From assembly GCA_035464115.1 (NCBI GenBank), contig DATHSN010000222.1, positions 1 to 6,863 of the forward strand: 6,863 nucleotides of DNA. The letters are read 5' to 3'. Source of the DNA: DATHSN01 sp035464115. Its GTDB lineage: Bacteria > Actinomycetota > Acidimicrobiia > Acidimicrobiales > SKKL01. The position numbers were made by a program, and so were the translations under genes. Numbering within the stretch: the stretch's first letter is position 1; every line of letters begins with the position of its first letter. Positions 1-6,824 of this stretch are shown one piece after another. Under the pieces are notes generated by a model. That model saw nothing but the letters and a program-made list of their open reading frames with translations. It was not told the DNA's origin and did no database searches.

Positions 1-1009
1 CGGCGGCGAGGAGCATCCCGAACGCATCGGGTGCACGGAGGGCGACCACGATGCCGAGCCAGCACAGGGCGACGAACAGCAGCACCACGACCGATGCGCC
101 GATGAGTCCGGTCTCCTCGGCGATGATGGCGAACACGAAGTCGGTGTGGGCGAACGGCAGGAACCCCCACTTGGCCCGGCTGGCGCCGAGGCCCACGCCG
201 GCCACCCCGCCCTGGGCGATGCCGACGAGCGACTGGATGGTCTGGTACCCGGTGTCGAGCGGGTCGCGCCACGGGTCGAGGAAGCCGGTGAGGCGGGCCC
301 GCCGGTAGCCCTCGCCCATGGCCAGGCCCAGCGCCAGCACGCCGGCGCCGGCGGCCACCCCGGTGAGCGGGAGGAGGGGCACCCCGGCGACGAACAGCAA
401 CGAGAAGACGATGGCGCCGAGCACCAGGGTGGTGCCGAGGTTGGGCTGGGCCATCACCAGGACGCACACCCCGCCGGTGACGACGGCGACGGGCACGAGC
501 GACAGCCGCAGGTCGTGGACGCGGTCGATGCGGCGGGCCAGCAGGTCGGCGCAGAAGAGCAGCAGGCCGAGCTTGGCGAACTCGGAGGGCTGCAGCTGGA
601 TGGGACCGGCACCGAGCCAGCGCGTGGACCCGTTCACGTTGACGCCCACCCCGGGCACCAGCACGAGGGCGAGCATGAGGACCGACAGCAACAGCAGCGG
701 GCGGCCCAGGCGACGCCAGCGGTGGTAGTCGATGCGCAGGCACACCGCGAGCACCACCATGGCCACGGTGACCCAGACCACCTGACGCTGGGCGAAGTGC
801 CACGACGAGCCCATCTGGGCGAGGCCGATGACCGACGACGCCGACAGGACCATCACCAGCCCGACCAGGTTCAACACGACGACCACCGCGGCGATGCCGA
901 GGAACAGCCCCGAGCGTCGGCCCGCGGGACGACCCCCGAGCCGCCGGCGGGCGGCGCGGGCGGGGTGGTGGGCCGTCGGGCGGGTGGCGGTGGGGCGGGT
1001 GGCGGTCAT
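1..1009 (-). CDS. ftsW: FtsW, SEDS-family septal peptidoglycan glycosyltransferase (3' end cut by window)
   Basis: FtsW is an integral membrane glycosyltransferase that polymerises lipid II at the septum together with the transpeptidase FtsI. I translated 336 codons from an ATG at 1009-1007; the frame stays open to the window edge, so roughly the last 50-100 residues are missing compared with usual family members. Residues 1-34 are a basic, Pro/Arg/Ala-rich cytoplasmic tail, followed by hydrophobic helices at about 35-57, 77-91, 104-120, 145-157, 170-187, 192-230 and 303-325. SEDS signatures seen are GSTRWL (127-132), QPSEFAKL (140-147), PNLGT (189-193, usually PDLGT), GYQTIQSLVGI (254-264) and LPFAHTDFVFA (284-294). 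Asp290 of the HTDF motif matches the putative catalytic Asp of the family. The ATG overlaps the murD stop as ATGA, with GGAG eight bases upstream. RodA is the alternative, but position right after murD in a dcw cluster favours FtsW. Confidence 0.96.
   Translation of the reverse strand, partial: MTATRPTATRPTAHHPARAARRRLGGRPAGRRSGLFLGIAAVVVVLNLVGLVMVLSASSVIGLAQMGSSWHFAQRQVVWVTVAMVVLAVCLRIDYHRWRRLGRPLLLLSVLMLALVLVPGVGVNVNGSTRWLGAGPIQLQPSEFAKLGLLLFCADLLARRIDRVHDLRLSLVPVAVVTGGVCVLVMAQPNLGTTLVLGAIVFSLLFVAGVPLLPLTGVAAGAGVLALGLAMGEGYRRARLTGFLDPWRDPLDTGYQTIQSLVGIAQGGVAGVGLGASRAKWGFLPFAHTDFVFAIIAEETGLIGASVVVLLFVALCWLGIVVALRAPDAFGMLLAA
977..1006 (-). repeat. 15-bp tandem repeat, two copies, at the start of ftsW
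   Basis: Directly after the ftsW start codon, two 15-base units follow each other (1006-992 and 991-977 on the minus strand) with 14 of 15 bases identical. Each encodes Thr-Ala-Thr-Arg-Pro, and a further Thr-Ala starts a partial third unit. The unit length is a multiple of three, so slippage would add or remove five residues without shifting frame. It lies in the disordered cytoplasmic tail, outside the membrane core. Confidence 0.85.
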
Positions 1010-2340
1010 CGCACCGACTCCGCGGTGAGACGGCGCACGGCATCGGCGAAGGCGTCGCCGCGCTCGCCGTAGGACCGGTACCAGTCGAACGAGGCGCAGC
1101 CCGGCGAGAGCAGCACCACGTCGCCCGGCTGGGCGAGGGCGCGGGCCCGGGCGACGGCGTCGTCCATCGACGTCGCCGTCTCGACCCGCACCCCGGCGGC
1201 GGCGAACACCGCGGCCACGTCGGCGGCGGCCTCGCCGATGGCGACGGCGGCGCGGAGCCGGGGCGCGGCCTCGGCGAGGGGCGCCAGGTCGATGCCCTTG
1301 TTGCGCCCGCCGGCGATGAGGACCACCGAGTCGAAGCCCGAGGCGGCGGCCACCACCGCGTGGGGCACGGTGGCCTTGGAGTCGTCGACGTAGCGCACGC
1401 CGTCGTGCTCGGCGATGGTGGCGACCCGGTGGGGCAGCCCGGTGAAGTGGCGGAGGGTGTCGGCCACGGCCGCGTCGGCGACGTCGAGGGGGCGCAGCGA
1501 GGCCCACACGGCCAGCGCGTTGGCGATGTCGTGGGGGAACCGCCGCCACAGCTCGTCGACGGCCAGCAGCTCGGTGGCGCCCGACACCAGCACCCCGTCG
1601 CGGACGGTGACGTCGCCGTCGACCATCGAGAACGTCACCCGCCGGGCGGCGCCGCCGTGGCGGGCCACGACCGGGTCGTCGGCGTTGACGACGGCGACGT
1701 CGTCGGGTCCCTGGTCGGCGAAGATGCGCGCCTTGGCGGCCTCGTAGGCCGCGAGCGAGGCGTGGACGTCGAGGTGGTCGGGGCTGAAGTTGAGCCAGGT
1801 GGCGACGCGGGGCGCGAACCGGTGGCTGTGGCCGAGCCGGAACGACGAGGCCTCGACCACGAACACCTCGACGGCCGGGTCGTCGATGGCGGCGACGAGG
1901 GGCACGTCGGTGTTGCCGGCGAGCACCGCCCGGCGCCCCGACCGGACCAGGGCGTCGACCATCATGGTGGTGACGGTGGTCTTGCCGTCGGTGCCGGTGA
2001 CCGCCACCACGGGGCGGTCGTCCCACTCCCCGGCCAGGTCGAACTCGGAGCGCACCGGCAGGCCGTGGCGGGCGGCGGCGGCGAACACCGGATGGCGGTC
2101 GGGCACGCCCGGGCTGGGCAGGAGGCGCGCGGCACGAGCCACCAGCGCGTCGAGGCGGTCGGCATCGGGCGCGACCTCCAGGTCGACGCCGAGCGCGGCG
2201 GTCACGGCCCGGGTGTCGTCGGTGGGGCGGTCGTCGACCACCACGACCTCGCGACCGCGCCGCACGAGCGCGTCGACGACGGCCCGGCCGGTGATGCCGA
2301 GCCCGACGACGAGATCGGGGCCGCGACGCGCCGAGCTCAC
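1006..2340 (-). CDS. murD: MurD, UDP-N-acetylmuramoyl-L-alanine--D-glutamate ligase
   Basis: This cytoplasmic ATP-dependent ligase adds D-glutamate to UDP-MurNAc-L-Ala. The protein is 444 residues, close to the usual 440-450. Domain 1 starts with a Rossmann-like VVGLGITG (11-18) and VVVVDD (32-37). The central ATPase domain has the P-loop GTDGKTT (116-122), EASSF (163-167), NFSPDHLD (184-191) and Lys203 in AAKARIF, the expected carbamylated lysine. The C-terminal domain has HR (304-305), DDSKAT (319-324), GGRNKG (344-349) and SPGCASFDWY (412-421), typical of MurD rather than MurC, MurE or MurF. The frame runs open upstream to 2898, but that part is an out-of-frame reading of mraY. I place the start at GTG 2340-2338, where it overlaps the mraY stop as GTGA, because the Rossmann motif then falls at the usual distance from the N-terminus. 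The stop overlaps the ftsW start. Odd points: Asp instead of Asn in the P-loop, and Val325 after SKAT where Asn or Thr is usual. Confidence 0.97.
   Translation of the reverse strand: MSSARRGPDLVVGLGITGRAVVDALVRRGREVVVVDDRPTDDTRAVTAALGVDLEVAPDADRLDALVARAARLLPSPGVPDRHPVFAAAARHGLPVRSEFDLAGEWDDRPVVAVTGTDGKTTVTTMMVDALVRSGRRAVLAGNTDVPLVAAIDDPAVEVFVVEASSFRLGHSHRFAPRVATWLNFSPDHLDVHASLAAYEAAKARIFADQGPDDVAVVNADDPVVARHGGAARRVTFSMVDGDVTVRDGVLVSGATELLAVDELWRRFPHDIANALAVWASLRPLDVADAAVADTLRHFTGLPHRVATIAEHDGVRYVDDSKATVPHAVVAAASGFDSVVLIAGGRNKGIDLAPLAEAAPRLRAAVAIGEAAADVAAVFAAAGVRVETATSMDDAVARARALAQPGDVVLLSPGCASFDWYRSYGERGDAFADAVRRLTAESVR
1018..1021 (-). promoter_or_regulatory. Ribosome binding site for ftsW, inside murD
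   Basis: GGAG on the minus strand, eight bases before the ATG at 1009, lies within the last codons of murD. It supports the chosen ftsW start and suggests that ftsW can be initiated both by its own site and by termination-reinitiation at the ATGA overlap. Confidence 0.65.
1970..2010 (-). repeat. P-loop segment of murD nearly identical to one in murE
   Basis: These 41 bases match 4425-4465 in murE at 39 positions, in the same orientation and reading frame. They encode the strand and nucleotide-binding loop around VTGTDGKTTVT. One of the two mismatches changes Asn (MurE) to Asp (MurD), the other changes Gly (MurE) to Ala (MurD). The two genes are paralogous Mur ligases, so protein similarity is expected, but matching synonymous positions over this length is notable. 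Confidence 0.85.
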
Positions 2341-3371
2341 CGGTCGATCGCCCCCGTGCCGATGAAGTCGGCGTAGAAGAGGCCCATGGCCAGCGCCGTG
2401 GCGAGCCCGGCGAGCAACCAGAAGCGGACGATGACGGTGGTCTCGGGCCAGCCCCCGAGCTCGAAGTGGTGGTGGATGGGGGCCATGCGGAAGATGCGGT
2501 TGCCGGTGAGCCGGAAGCTGCCCACCTGGAGGATGACCGACACCGTCTCCATGACGTAGAGCCCACCGATGATCGGCAGCAGGAGGTGGGTGTTGGTGCC
2601 GAGGGCCAGGGTGGCGAGCCCGGCGCCGATGGCCAGCGACCCGGTGTCGCCCATGAAGATCTGCGCGGGCGCCGCGTTCCACCAGAGGAACCCGGCGCAG
2701 GCGCCGAGCATGGCGGCCGCCACCACGGCCAGGTCGAGCGCGTGGGTGATGTCGTAGACCTCGGGGTTGCGGAACCCCCAGAACCCGATCACGGTGAACG
2801 CCGCGAACGCGAGGATGGCCGAACCGGCCGCCAGCCCGTCGAGCCCGTCGGTGAGGTTCACCGCGTTGGTGCTCCCGAGGATCAACAGCAGCGCCCACAC
2901 CGCCCAGCCACCGGCGCCCAGGTCGATGCCGATCGAGTCGAACCGGGTGAACGACAGCTCGGTGTGGACCTCGGTGAGGGCCAGCATCGCCGCGGCGAAC
3001 CCGCCGCCGACGAGGAGCAGGCCCCCGAGCTTGGCCCGCTTGGTGAGCCCGAGGTTGCGCTCGCGCGACACCTTGATCCAGTCGTCGACGAGACCGACGA
3101 GGCCGGCACCGGCGATGGTGAGCACCACGATGATGCCGGTGCGGGTGTAGATGCCGCGGTAGAGGTTCGACACGACGTAGCCGGCGAGGAGCCCGGCGAC
3201 GATGGCCACCCCACCCATGGTGGGGGTGCCCGCCTTGGTGACGTGGCCCTGGGGACCGTCCTCGCGGATCGGTTGGCCGATGCGGTGACGGGTGAGCCAG
3301 CCGATGAGGAACTGGGTGCCGAGCAACGACACGCCCAGCGCCACGCCCGCGGCGAGGAGGAGCCGGATCAC
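2337..3371 (-). CDS. mraY: MraY, phospho-N-acetylmuramoyl-pentapeptide transferase
   Basis: MraY transfers phospho-MurNAc-pentapeptide from UDP to undecaprenyl phosphate in the inner membrane, making lipid I. The protein is 344 residues, slightly shorter than the roughly 360 of E. coli, and is strongly hydrophobic with about ten predicted membrane helices. Family motifs are KAGTPTMGG (46-54), VDDWIK (95-100, with the Asp pair 96-97), NLTDGLDGL (172-180), FMGDTGS (239-245) and PIHHHFE (298-304); all acidic and His residues expected at the active site are present. The HHH motif separates it from WecA-type relatives. The start is GTG at 3371-3369, overlapping the murE stop as GTGA, with GGAG nine bases upstream; the first helix follows at once. 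The stop overlaps the murD GTG. In most clusters murF comes directly before this gene; here murE does. Confidence 0.98.
   Translation of the reverse strand: MIRLLLAAGVALGVSLLGTQFLIGWLTRHRIGQPIREDGPQGHVTKAGTPTMGGVAIVAGLLAGYVVSNLYRGIYTRTGIIVVLTIAGAGLVGLVDDWIKVSRERNLGLTKRAKLGGLLLVGGGFAAAMLALTEVHTELSFTRFDSIGIDLGAGGWAVWALLLILGSTNAVNLTDGLDGLAAGSAILAFAAFTVIGFWGFRNPEVYDITHALDLAVVAAAMLGACAGFLWWNAAPAQIFMGDTGSLAIGAGLATLALGTNTHLLLPIIGGLYVMETVSVILQVGSFRLTGNRIFRMAPIHHHFELGGWPETTVIVRFWLLAGLATALAMGLFYADFIGTGAIDR
2351..2355 (-). promoter_or_regulatory. Weak G-rich ribosome binding site candidate for murD
   Basis: A run of five G on the minus strand lies ten bases before the murD GTG, inside the mraY end. It is a poor Shine-Dalgarno match, weaker than those of mraY and ftsW, so murD translation probably relies mainly on coupling through the GTGA overlap with mraY. 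Confidence 0.3.
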
Positions 3372-4837
3372 GAGGTGCCGCTCCGTCGGATGATCGCGTC
3401 GCGCGCCACGAGGCGGTCGTCGAGGTCGAGGACGCGGTCGCCGATCACCTGGGTGGTCTCGTGGCCCTTGCCGGCGACGAGGACGATGTCGTCGGGTGCG
3501 GCGAGGTCGACGGCGATGGCGATGGCGCGGCGGCGGTCGGGCTCGACGACGAGCCCGCTGGTGTCCAACATGCCCTGGCGGGCCTCCTCGATGATGGCGA
3601 GGGGGTCCTCGCTCCGGGGGTTGTCGCTGGTCAGGACTACCCGATCGGCCAGCCGCGCCGCCACCTCACCCATGGCGGGACGCTTGGCCCGGTCGCGGTC
3701 GCCACCGCACCCGAAGACCACGATGACCCGCCCGACGCCCGCCACGTCGCGCGCCGTCGCCAAGGCCTCGGCCAGGCCGTCGGGGGTGTGGGCGTAGTCG
3801 ACCACCACCCGGAAGGGTTGCCCGGCGTCGACCGCCTCGAAGCGACCCGGCACCGTCGCCACCGTCGACAGCCCCCGGGCGATCGCCGGCGGGTCGACGC
3901 CGAGCGCCCGGGCCACGTGGGCGGCGGCCAGGGCGTTGGCGGCGTTGAACCGCCCACCCATCGGCAGGGTCACCCGCTCACCCTCCCACGTGAGGTCGCA
4001 CCCGTCGGCGCGCACCTCGAGGTCGACCGCCTCGTCGAGCGAGTAGCCCTCGGTGGGGATGGCCGCCGCGTCGCGCAGCAGCCGGCCGTAGGGGTCGTCG
4101 AGGTTCACGACGGCGCGGGCGGCGCGCCCGGCCTCGAACAGGCGGGCCTTGGCCTGGAAGTACGCCTCCATCGTCCCGTGGAAGTCGAGGTGGTCGCGCC
4201 CCAGGTTGGTGAACACGGCGACGTCGAACACCACGGCGTCGACCCGGGCGAGGGCGAGGGCGTGCGACGACACCTCGAGCGCCACCGCGTCGACCCCGGC
4301 GTCGACCAGCTCGGCGAGCCGGCGCTGCAGGTCGGGGGCCTCGGGGGTGGTGCGCGCCCCCGAGAGCGTGCCGATGACCTCGGCGCGGCGACCGCCCGCC
4401 TCGAGCGCGGCGCGCACGAGGTGGGTGACGGTGGTCTTGCCGTTGGTGCCGGTGACCCCCACCACCACGAGGTCGCGCGACGGGTGGCCGAACACCGTGG
4501 CCGCCGCCGGGGCCATGGCGGTGCGTGCGTCGGCCACGACGATCTCGGGCACGCCGAGGCCGAGGGGGCGCTCGACGAGCAGGGCGACCGCTCCCGCGGC
4601 CACGGCCTCGGGCGCGTGGCGATGGCCGTCGTCGGTGGCGCCGGGGACGGCGCAGAAGAGCGAGCCGGGCCCGACGCGGCGCGAGTCGTGGTGCACGTCG
4701 GTGACGCGCACGTCCTCCGCCTCGGTGGCCAGCTCGGGGCCGCCGAGCGGATCGGCGCCGGGCTCGGTGGCGGCGGCCCGCGCCGCGGCGGCCACGGCCC
4801 GGGCCACCTCTCGCAGGGTCGCGCCCCGCTCAGCCAT
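3368..4837 (-). CDS. murE: MurE, UDP-MurNAc-L-Ala-D-Glu:meso-diaminopimelate ligase
   Basis: MurE is a cytoplasmic ATP-dependent ligase that adds the third stem-peptide residue to UDP-MurNAc-L-Ala-D-Glu. The protein is 489 residues, normal for the family. In order: DSRRVGPGSLF (51-61) of the UDP-substrate domain, P-loop GTNGKTT (130-136), EVSSHAL (188-194), TNLGRDHLDFHG (210-221), Lys230 in YFQAKARLF as the expected carbamylated lysine, DYAHTPDGL (347-355), GCGGDRDRAKRP (376-387), DNPR (405-408) and GKGHE (456-460). DNPR is the known signature of meso-DAP-specific MurE; lysine-adding enzymes differ there, so an A1-gamma-type wall with DAP is predicted. Residues 11-25 are Ala-rich. The start ATG at 4837-4835 has a strong GGGGGGAG five bases upstream and lies within the last codons of ftsI (8-base overlap). 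The stop overlaps the mraY start directly, leaving no room for murF. It is not a MurE-MurF fusion, since length and domain count fit MurE alone. Confidence 0.98.
   Translation of the reverse strand: MAERGATLREVARAVAAAARAAATEPGADPLGGPELATEAEDVRVTDVHHDSRRVGPGSLFCAVPGATDDGHRHAPEAVAAGAVALLVERPLGLGVPEIVVADARTAMAPAAATVFGHPSRDLVVVGVTGTNGKTTVTHLVRAALEAGGRRAEVIGTLSGARTTPEAPDLQRRLAELVDAGVDAVALEVSSHALALARVDAVVFDVAVFTNLGRDHLDFHGTMEAYFQAKARLFEAGRAARAVVNLDDPYGRLLRDAAAIPTEGYSLDEAVDLEVRADGCDLTWEGERVTLPMGGRFNAANALAAAHVARALGVDPPAIARGLSTVATVPGRFEAVDAGQPFRVVVDYAHTPDGLAEALATARDVAGVGRVIVVFGCGGDRDRAKRPAMGEVAARLADRVVLTSDNPRSEDPLAIIEEARQGMLDTSGLVVEPDRRRAIAIAVDLAAPDDIVLVAGKGHETTQVIGDRVLDLDDRLVARDAIIRRSGTS
3381..3384 (-). 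promoter_or_regulatory. Ribosome binding site for mraY, inside murE
   Basis: GGAG on the minus strand, nine bases before the GTG at 3371, within the last codons of murE. It supports the GTG as the true mraY start despite the absence of an ATG nearby. Confidence 0.6.
4425..4465 (-). repeat. P-loop segment of murE nearly identical to one in murD
   Basis: Partner of 1970-2010: 39 of 41 bases identical, same orientation and frame, about 2.45 kb apart. It encodes the region around VTGTNGKTTVT of MurE. A crossover between the copies would fuse the N-terminal part of MurE to the C-terminal part of MurD and delete mraY, so the pair should be selected against recombining. Confidence 0.85.
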
Positions 4838-6824
4838 CGACGCTCCCCCCGCCGGCGATCTCGCTCGAGGTGGCGGCGGCCGTCGCGTCGCCCTGGCCTT
4901 CCGCCTGCCCCTCGTCCGAGGCGTCGGGGGCGAGCGTCACCGGGGCCCGCACCCGGTCACCGGCGGCGGCCGACACGGTGGTGACGGCGGCATCGTCGAG
5001 GGCCGGGTCGGGTGGGATGTCGAGGTTCCGCAGTGCGTACTGGGCGATCCGGGAGAACGCCGGCGCCGCAGCACCACCGCCGCTGTAGGCGGTGCGGGGC
5101 CCGTCGAGCACCACGATGACCGACACCGCGGGGTCGTCGGCCGGCGCGAACCCCACGAAGGTGGCCATGTACTGGTGGCGGCCGGCGCCGTCGGCGAACA
5201 CCCCGCCGTCGAGCACCTTCCACGCGGTGCCGGTCTTGCCGGCGACCTGGTAGCCGGGGACGGCGGCGAGGCGACCGGTGCCGGCGTCGACCACCGAGGT
5301 GAGCATGTCGGCCACCTGCCGGCTGGTGGACTCCGACAGGACCCGACGGCCCTCGGCGCGGGGCTCCTCGTGGCGGGTGCCGTCGGCGTCGATGCGGGCG
5401 TTCACCAGGCGGGGCGCCAGGTGGACGCCGTCGTTGGCCACGGTGTTGTAGGCGGTGAGCAGCTGCAGGGCGGTGACCGACACGCCGGTGCCGATGGCGG
5501 CCCCGCCGAGGTCGGACCCGTACCACTCGTCGACCGGCCGGAGCAGGCCCGCCGACTCGCCGGGGAACCCGAGCCCGGTGGAGGCACCGAAGCCGAACCG
5601 GTCGAGGTAGTCCCACACCCGCTCGGCCCCCAGCTCGCGGGCGAGGGTGATGGTGCCCACGTTCGACGACTCCGAGAGGATCCGGGCCACCGTCCACGGC
5701 TCGGTGGCGTGGGGCGAGTGGTCGGTGAACACGTAGCCACCCTGCTCGATCGTGTCGCCGATGACGAGCGACCGCTGCGGAGAGCTCAGCCCCTCCTCGA
5801 GCGACGCGGCGACGGTGACCAGCTTGAGCGCCGAGCCCGGTGAGAACACGTCGACGACGCCGGCGCCGTGAGAGGTGGGACGCAGCTCGCCCGTCTCGTC
5901 GTCGACCGCGACGCTGGCCATGGCGAGGATCTCGCCGGTGCGCGGATCGGACACGATGGCGGTGCCGCCCCGCGCGTCCATCTCGTCGACCCGAGCGGCC
6001 AGCTCGTCCTCGACCACGAACTGCAGCGAGCGGTCGATGGTGAGCTCGACGTGGTCGCCACGGGTGGGCGGGCGGACCTGGCGCTCGCCGACGGGGATGG
6101 TGAGGCCGGTGAGGCTGCGCTCGAACACCGCCTCGCCGGGCTCACCGGTGAGCGCCTCGTCGAGCTGGAGCTCGATGCCCGAGACGCCCTGCTGGTCGAC
6201 GTCGGCCCGACCGAGGACCGACGAGGCGAGGTCGCCACCGGGGTAGGTGCGCAGGGGCTCCACCATGAGGTGGACCCCGGCGAGGTCGAGCGCGTCGATC
6301 CGCTCGGCGGTGTCGTCGTCGACCTGGCGGGCCAGGTACTCGAAGCGGGTGCCCCGGCTCAGCCGGTCGCGCAGCTCGAGGGTGTCGACGCCGAGCAGCG
6401 GCGAGAGGCGGGCCGCGGCCGCGGCGGGATCGGTGACGGCGGCAGGATCGGCCCACACGGTCTGGCGGGGCACCGACAGGGCGAGCTCGGCGCCCGAGCG
6501 GTCGAGCAGGGACCCCCGGTCGGCGGCGAGCACCTCGGAGCGGATCCGCTGGCTCTCGCCGTAGGCGACGTAGCGCTCGGGCGACACCACCTGCAGGTCG
6601 GCCAGGCGACCGAGGACGCCGACGAACAGCAGCGTGAGCACCACGACGAGGGCCATGACCCGGCGCCGCAGCGCCGGCCCGGGCCGGGCCGGGCGATGGT
6701 GCGCGCGGTTGCGCGGCGGGTGACCGCCGATCGACGGCAGGGGGTGTCGGGGGACGGTCGCGACGCTTCGGGGGGCGAGCGGGGCGCGGCCGCCGGTCCG
6801 CAGCTCCGGCGGCCCGACCCTCAT
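4830..6824 (-). CDS. ftsI: FtsI (PBP3-like), septal class B penicillin-binding protein
   Basis: FtsI is the membrane-anchored D,D-transpeptidase that cross-links septal peptidoglycan and works with FtsW. The protein is 664 residues. Residues 1-56 form a basic Arg/Pro-rich cytoplasmic tail, 57-78 the single membrane helix, about 92-250 the dimerisation (pedestal) region including the RGSLLDRSG motif (103-111), and about 255-600 the transpeptidase domain. Catalytic motifs are complete: S331-A-L-K334 (SxxK, nucleophile Ser331), S386-S-N388 (SxN) and K530-T-G (KTG). No PASTA repeats are visible; residues 601-664 are an acidic, Ala/Gly-rich, probably disordered tail. The start ATG at 6824-6822 has only a weak G-rich upstream stretch but forms an ATGA overlap with an open upstream frame. 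The only other in-frame ATG, at 6656, would begin inside the membrane helix and lacks a ribosome site. Gene order ftsI-murE identifies it as FtsI rather than an elongation PBP2. Confidence 0.96.
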   Translation of the reverse strand: MRVGPPELRTGGRAPLAPRSVATVPRHPLPSIGGHPPRNRAHHRPARPGPALRRRVMALVVVLTLLFVGVLGRLADLQVVSPERYVAYGESQRIRSEVLAADRGSLLDRSGAELALSVPRQTVWADPAAVTDPAAAAARLSPLLGVDTLELRDRLSRGTRFEYLARQVDDDTAERIDALDLAGVHLMVEPLRTYPGGDLASSVLGRADVDQQGVSGIELQLDEALTGEPGEAVFERSLTGLTIPVGERQVRPPTRGDHVELTIDRSLQFVVEDELAARVDEMDARGGTAIVSDPRTGEILAMASVAVDDETGELRPTSHGAGVVDVFSPGSALKLVTVAASLEEGLSSPQRSLVIGDTIEQGGYVFTDHSPHATEPWTVARILSESSNVGTITLARELGAERVWDYLDRFGFGASTGLGFPGESAGLLRPVDEWYGSDLGGAAIGTGVSVTALQLLTAYNTVANDGVHLAPRLVNARIDADGTRHEEPRAEGRRVLSESTSRQVADMLTSVVDAGTGRLAAVPGYQVAGKTGTAWKVLDGGVFADGAGRHQYMATFVGFAPADDPAVSVIVVLDGPRTAYSGGGAAAPAFSRIAQYALRNLDIPPDPALDDAAVTTVSAAAGDRVRAPVTLAPDASDEGQAEGQGDATAAATSSEIAGGGSVDG
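4843..4850 (-). promoter_or_regulatory. Strong ribosome binding site for murE, inside ftsI
   Basis: GGGGGGAG on the minus strand ends five bases before the murE ATG. It is the best Shine-Dalgarno match in the window and sits in the Gly-Gly-Gly-Ser codons at the very end of ftsI, so the low-complexity ftsI C-terminus partly reflects this signal. Confidence 0.65.

Noticed and set aside
146..1072. Plus-strand open frame of 308 codons opposite ftsW
   Set aside because: The minus strand encodes an FtsW with all SEDS motifs; the plus frame is a His/Gly/Glu/Gln-rich shadow.
2341..2898. Upstream extension of the murD frame to a start at 2898
   Set aside because: It would overlap mraY by over 550 bases and adds His/Arg/Pro-rich sequence unlike any MurD domain; the GTG at 2340 gives normal length and a coupled start.
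2466..3797. Plus-strand open frame of 443 codons opposite mraY and the murE end
   Set aside because: Antisense to well-supported genes, low-complexity composition, no domain.
3461..4984. Plus-strand open frame of 507 codons opposite murE
   Set aside because: Rich in Gly, Val, His, Asp and Arg in a pattern typical of the complement of GC-rich genes; no motif, and fully covered by murE on the other strand.
4149..5843. Plus-strand open frame of 564 codons opposite ftsI and murE
   Set aside because: It is antisense to two clear genes with complete catalytic motifs. Composition is repetitive Arg/Ala/Gly/Ser with no recognisable domain, as expected from high-GC antisense frames.
6654..6656. Alternative ftsI start at an internal ATG
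   Set aside because: It would begin at the membrane helix, removes the basic cytoplasmic tail common in actinobacterial FtsI, and lacks a ribosome site.
6668..6695. GC-rich palindromic-looking stretch near the ftsI start, considered as hairpin or terminator
   Set aside because: It lies within the coding sequence for the Arg/Pro/Gly-rich tail, has no T-run on either strand, and such repeats are common by chance at this GC content.
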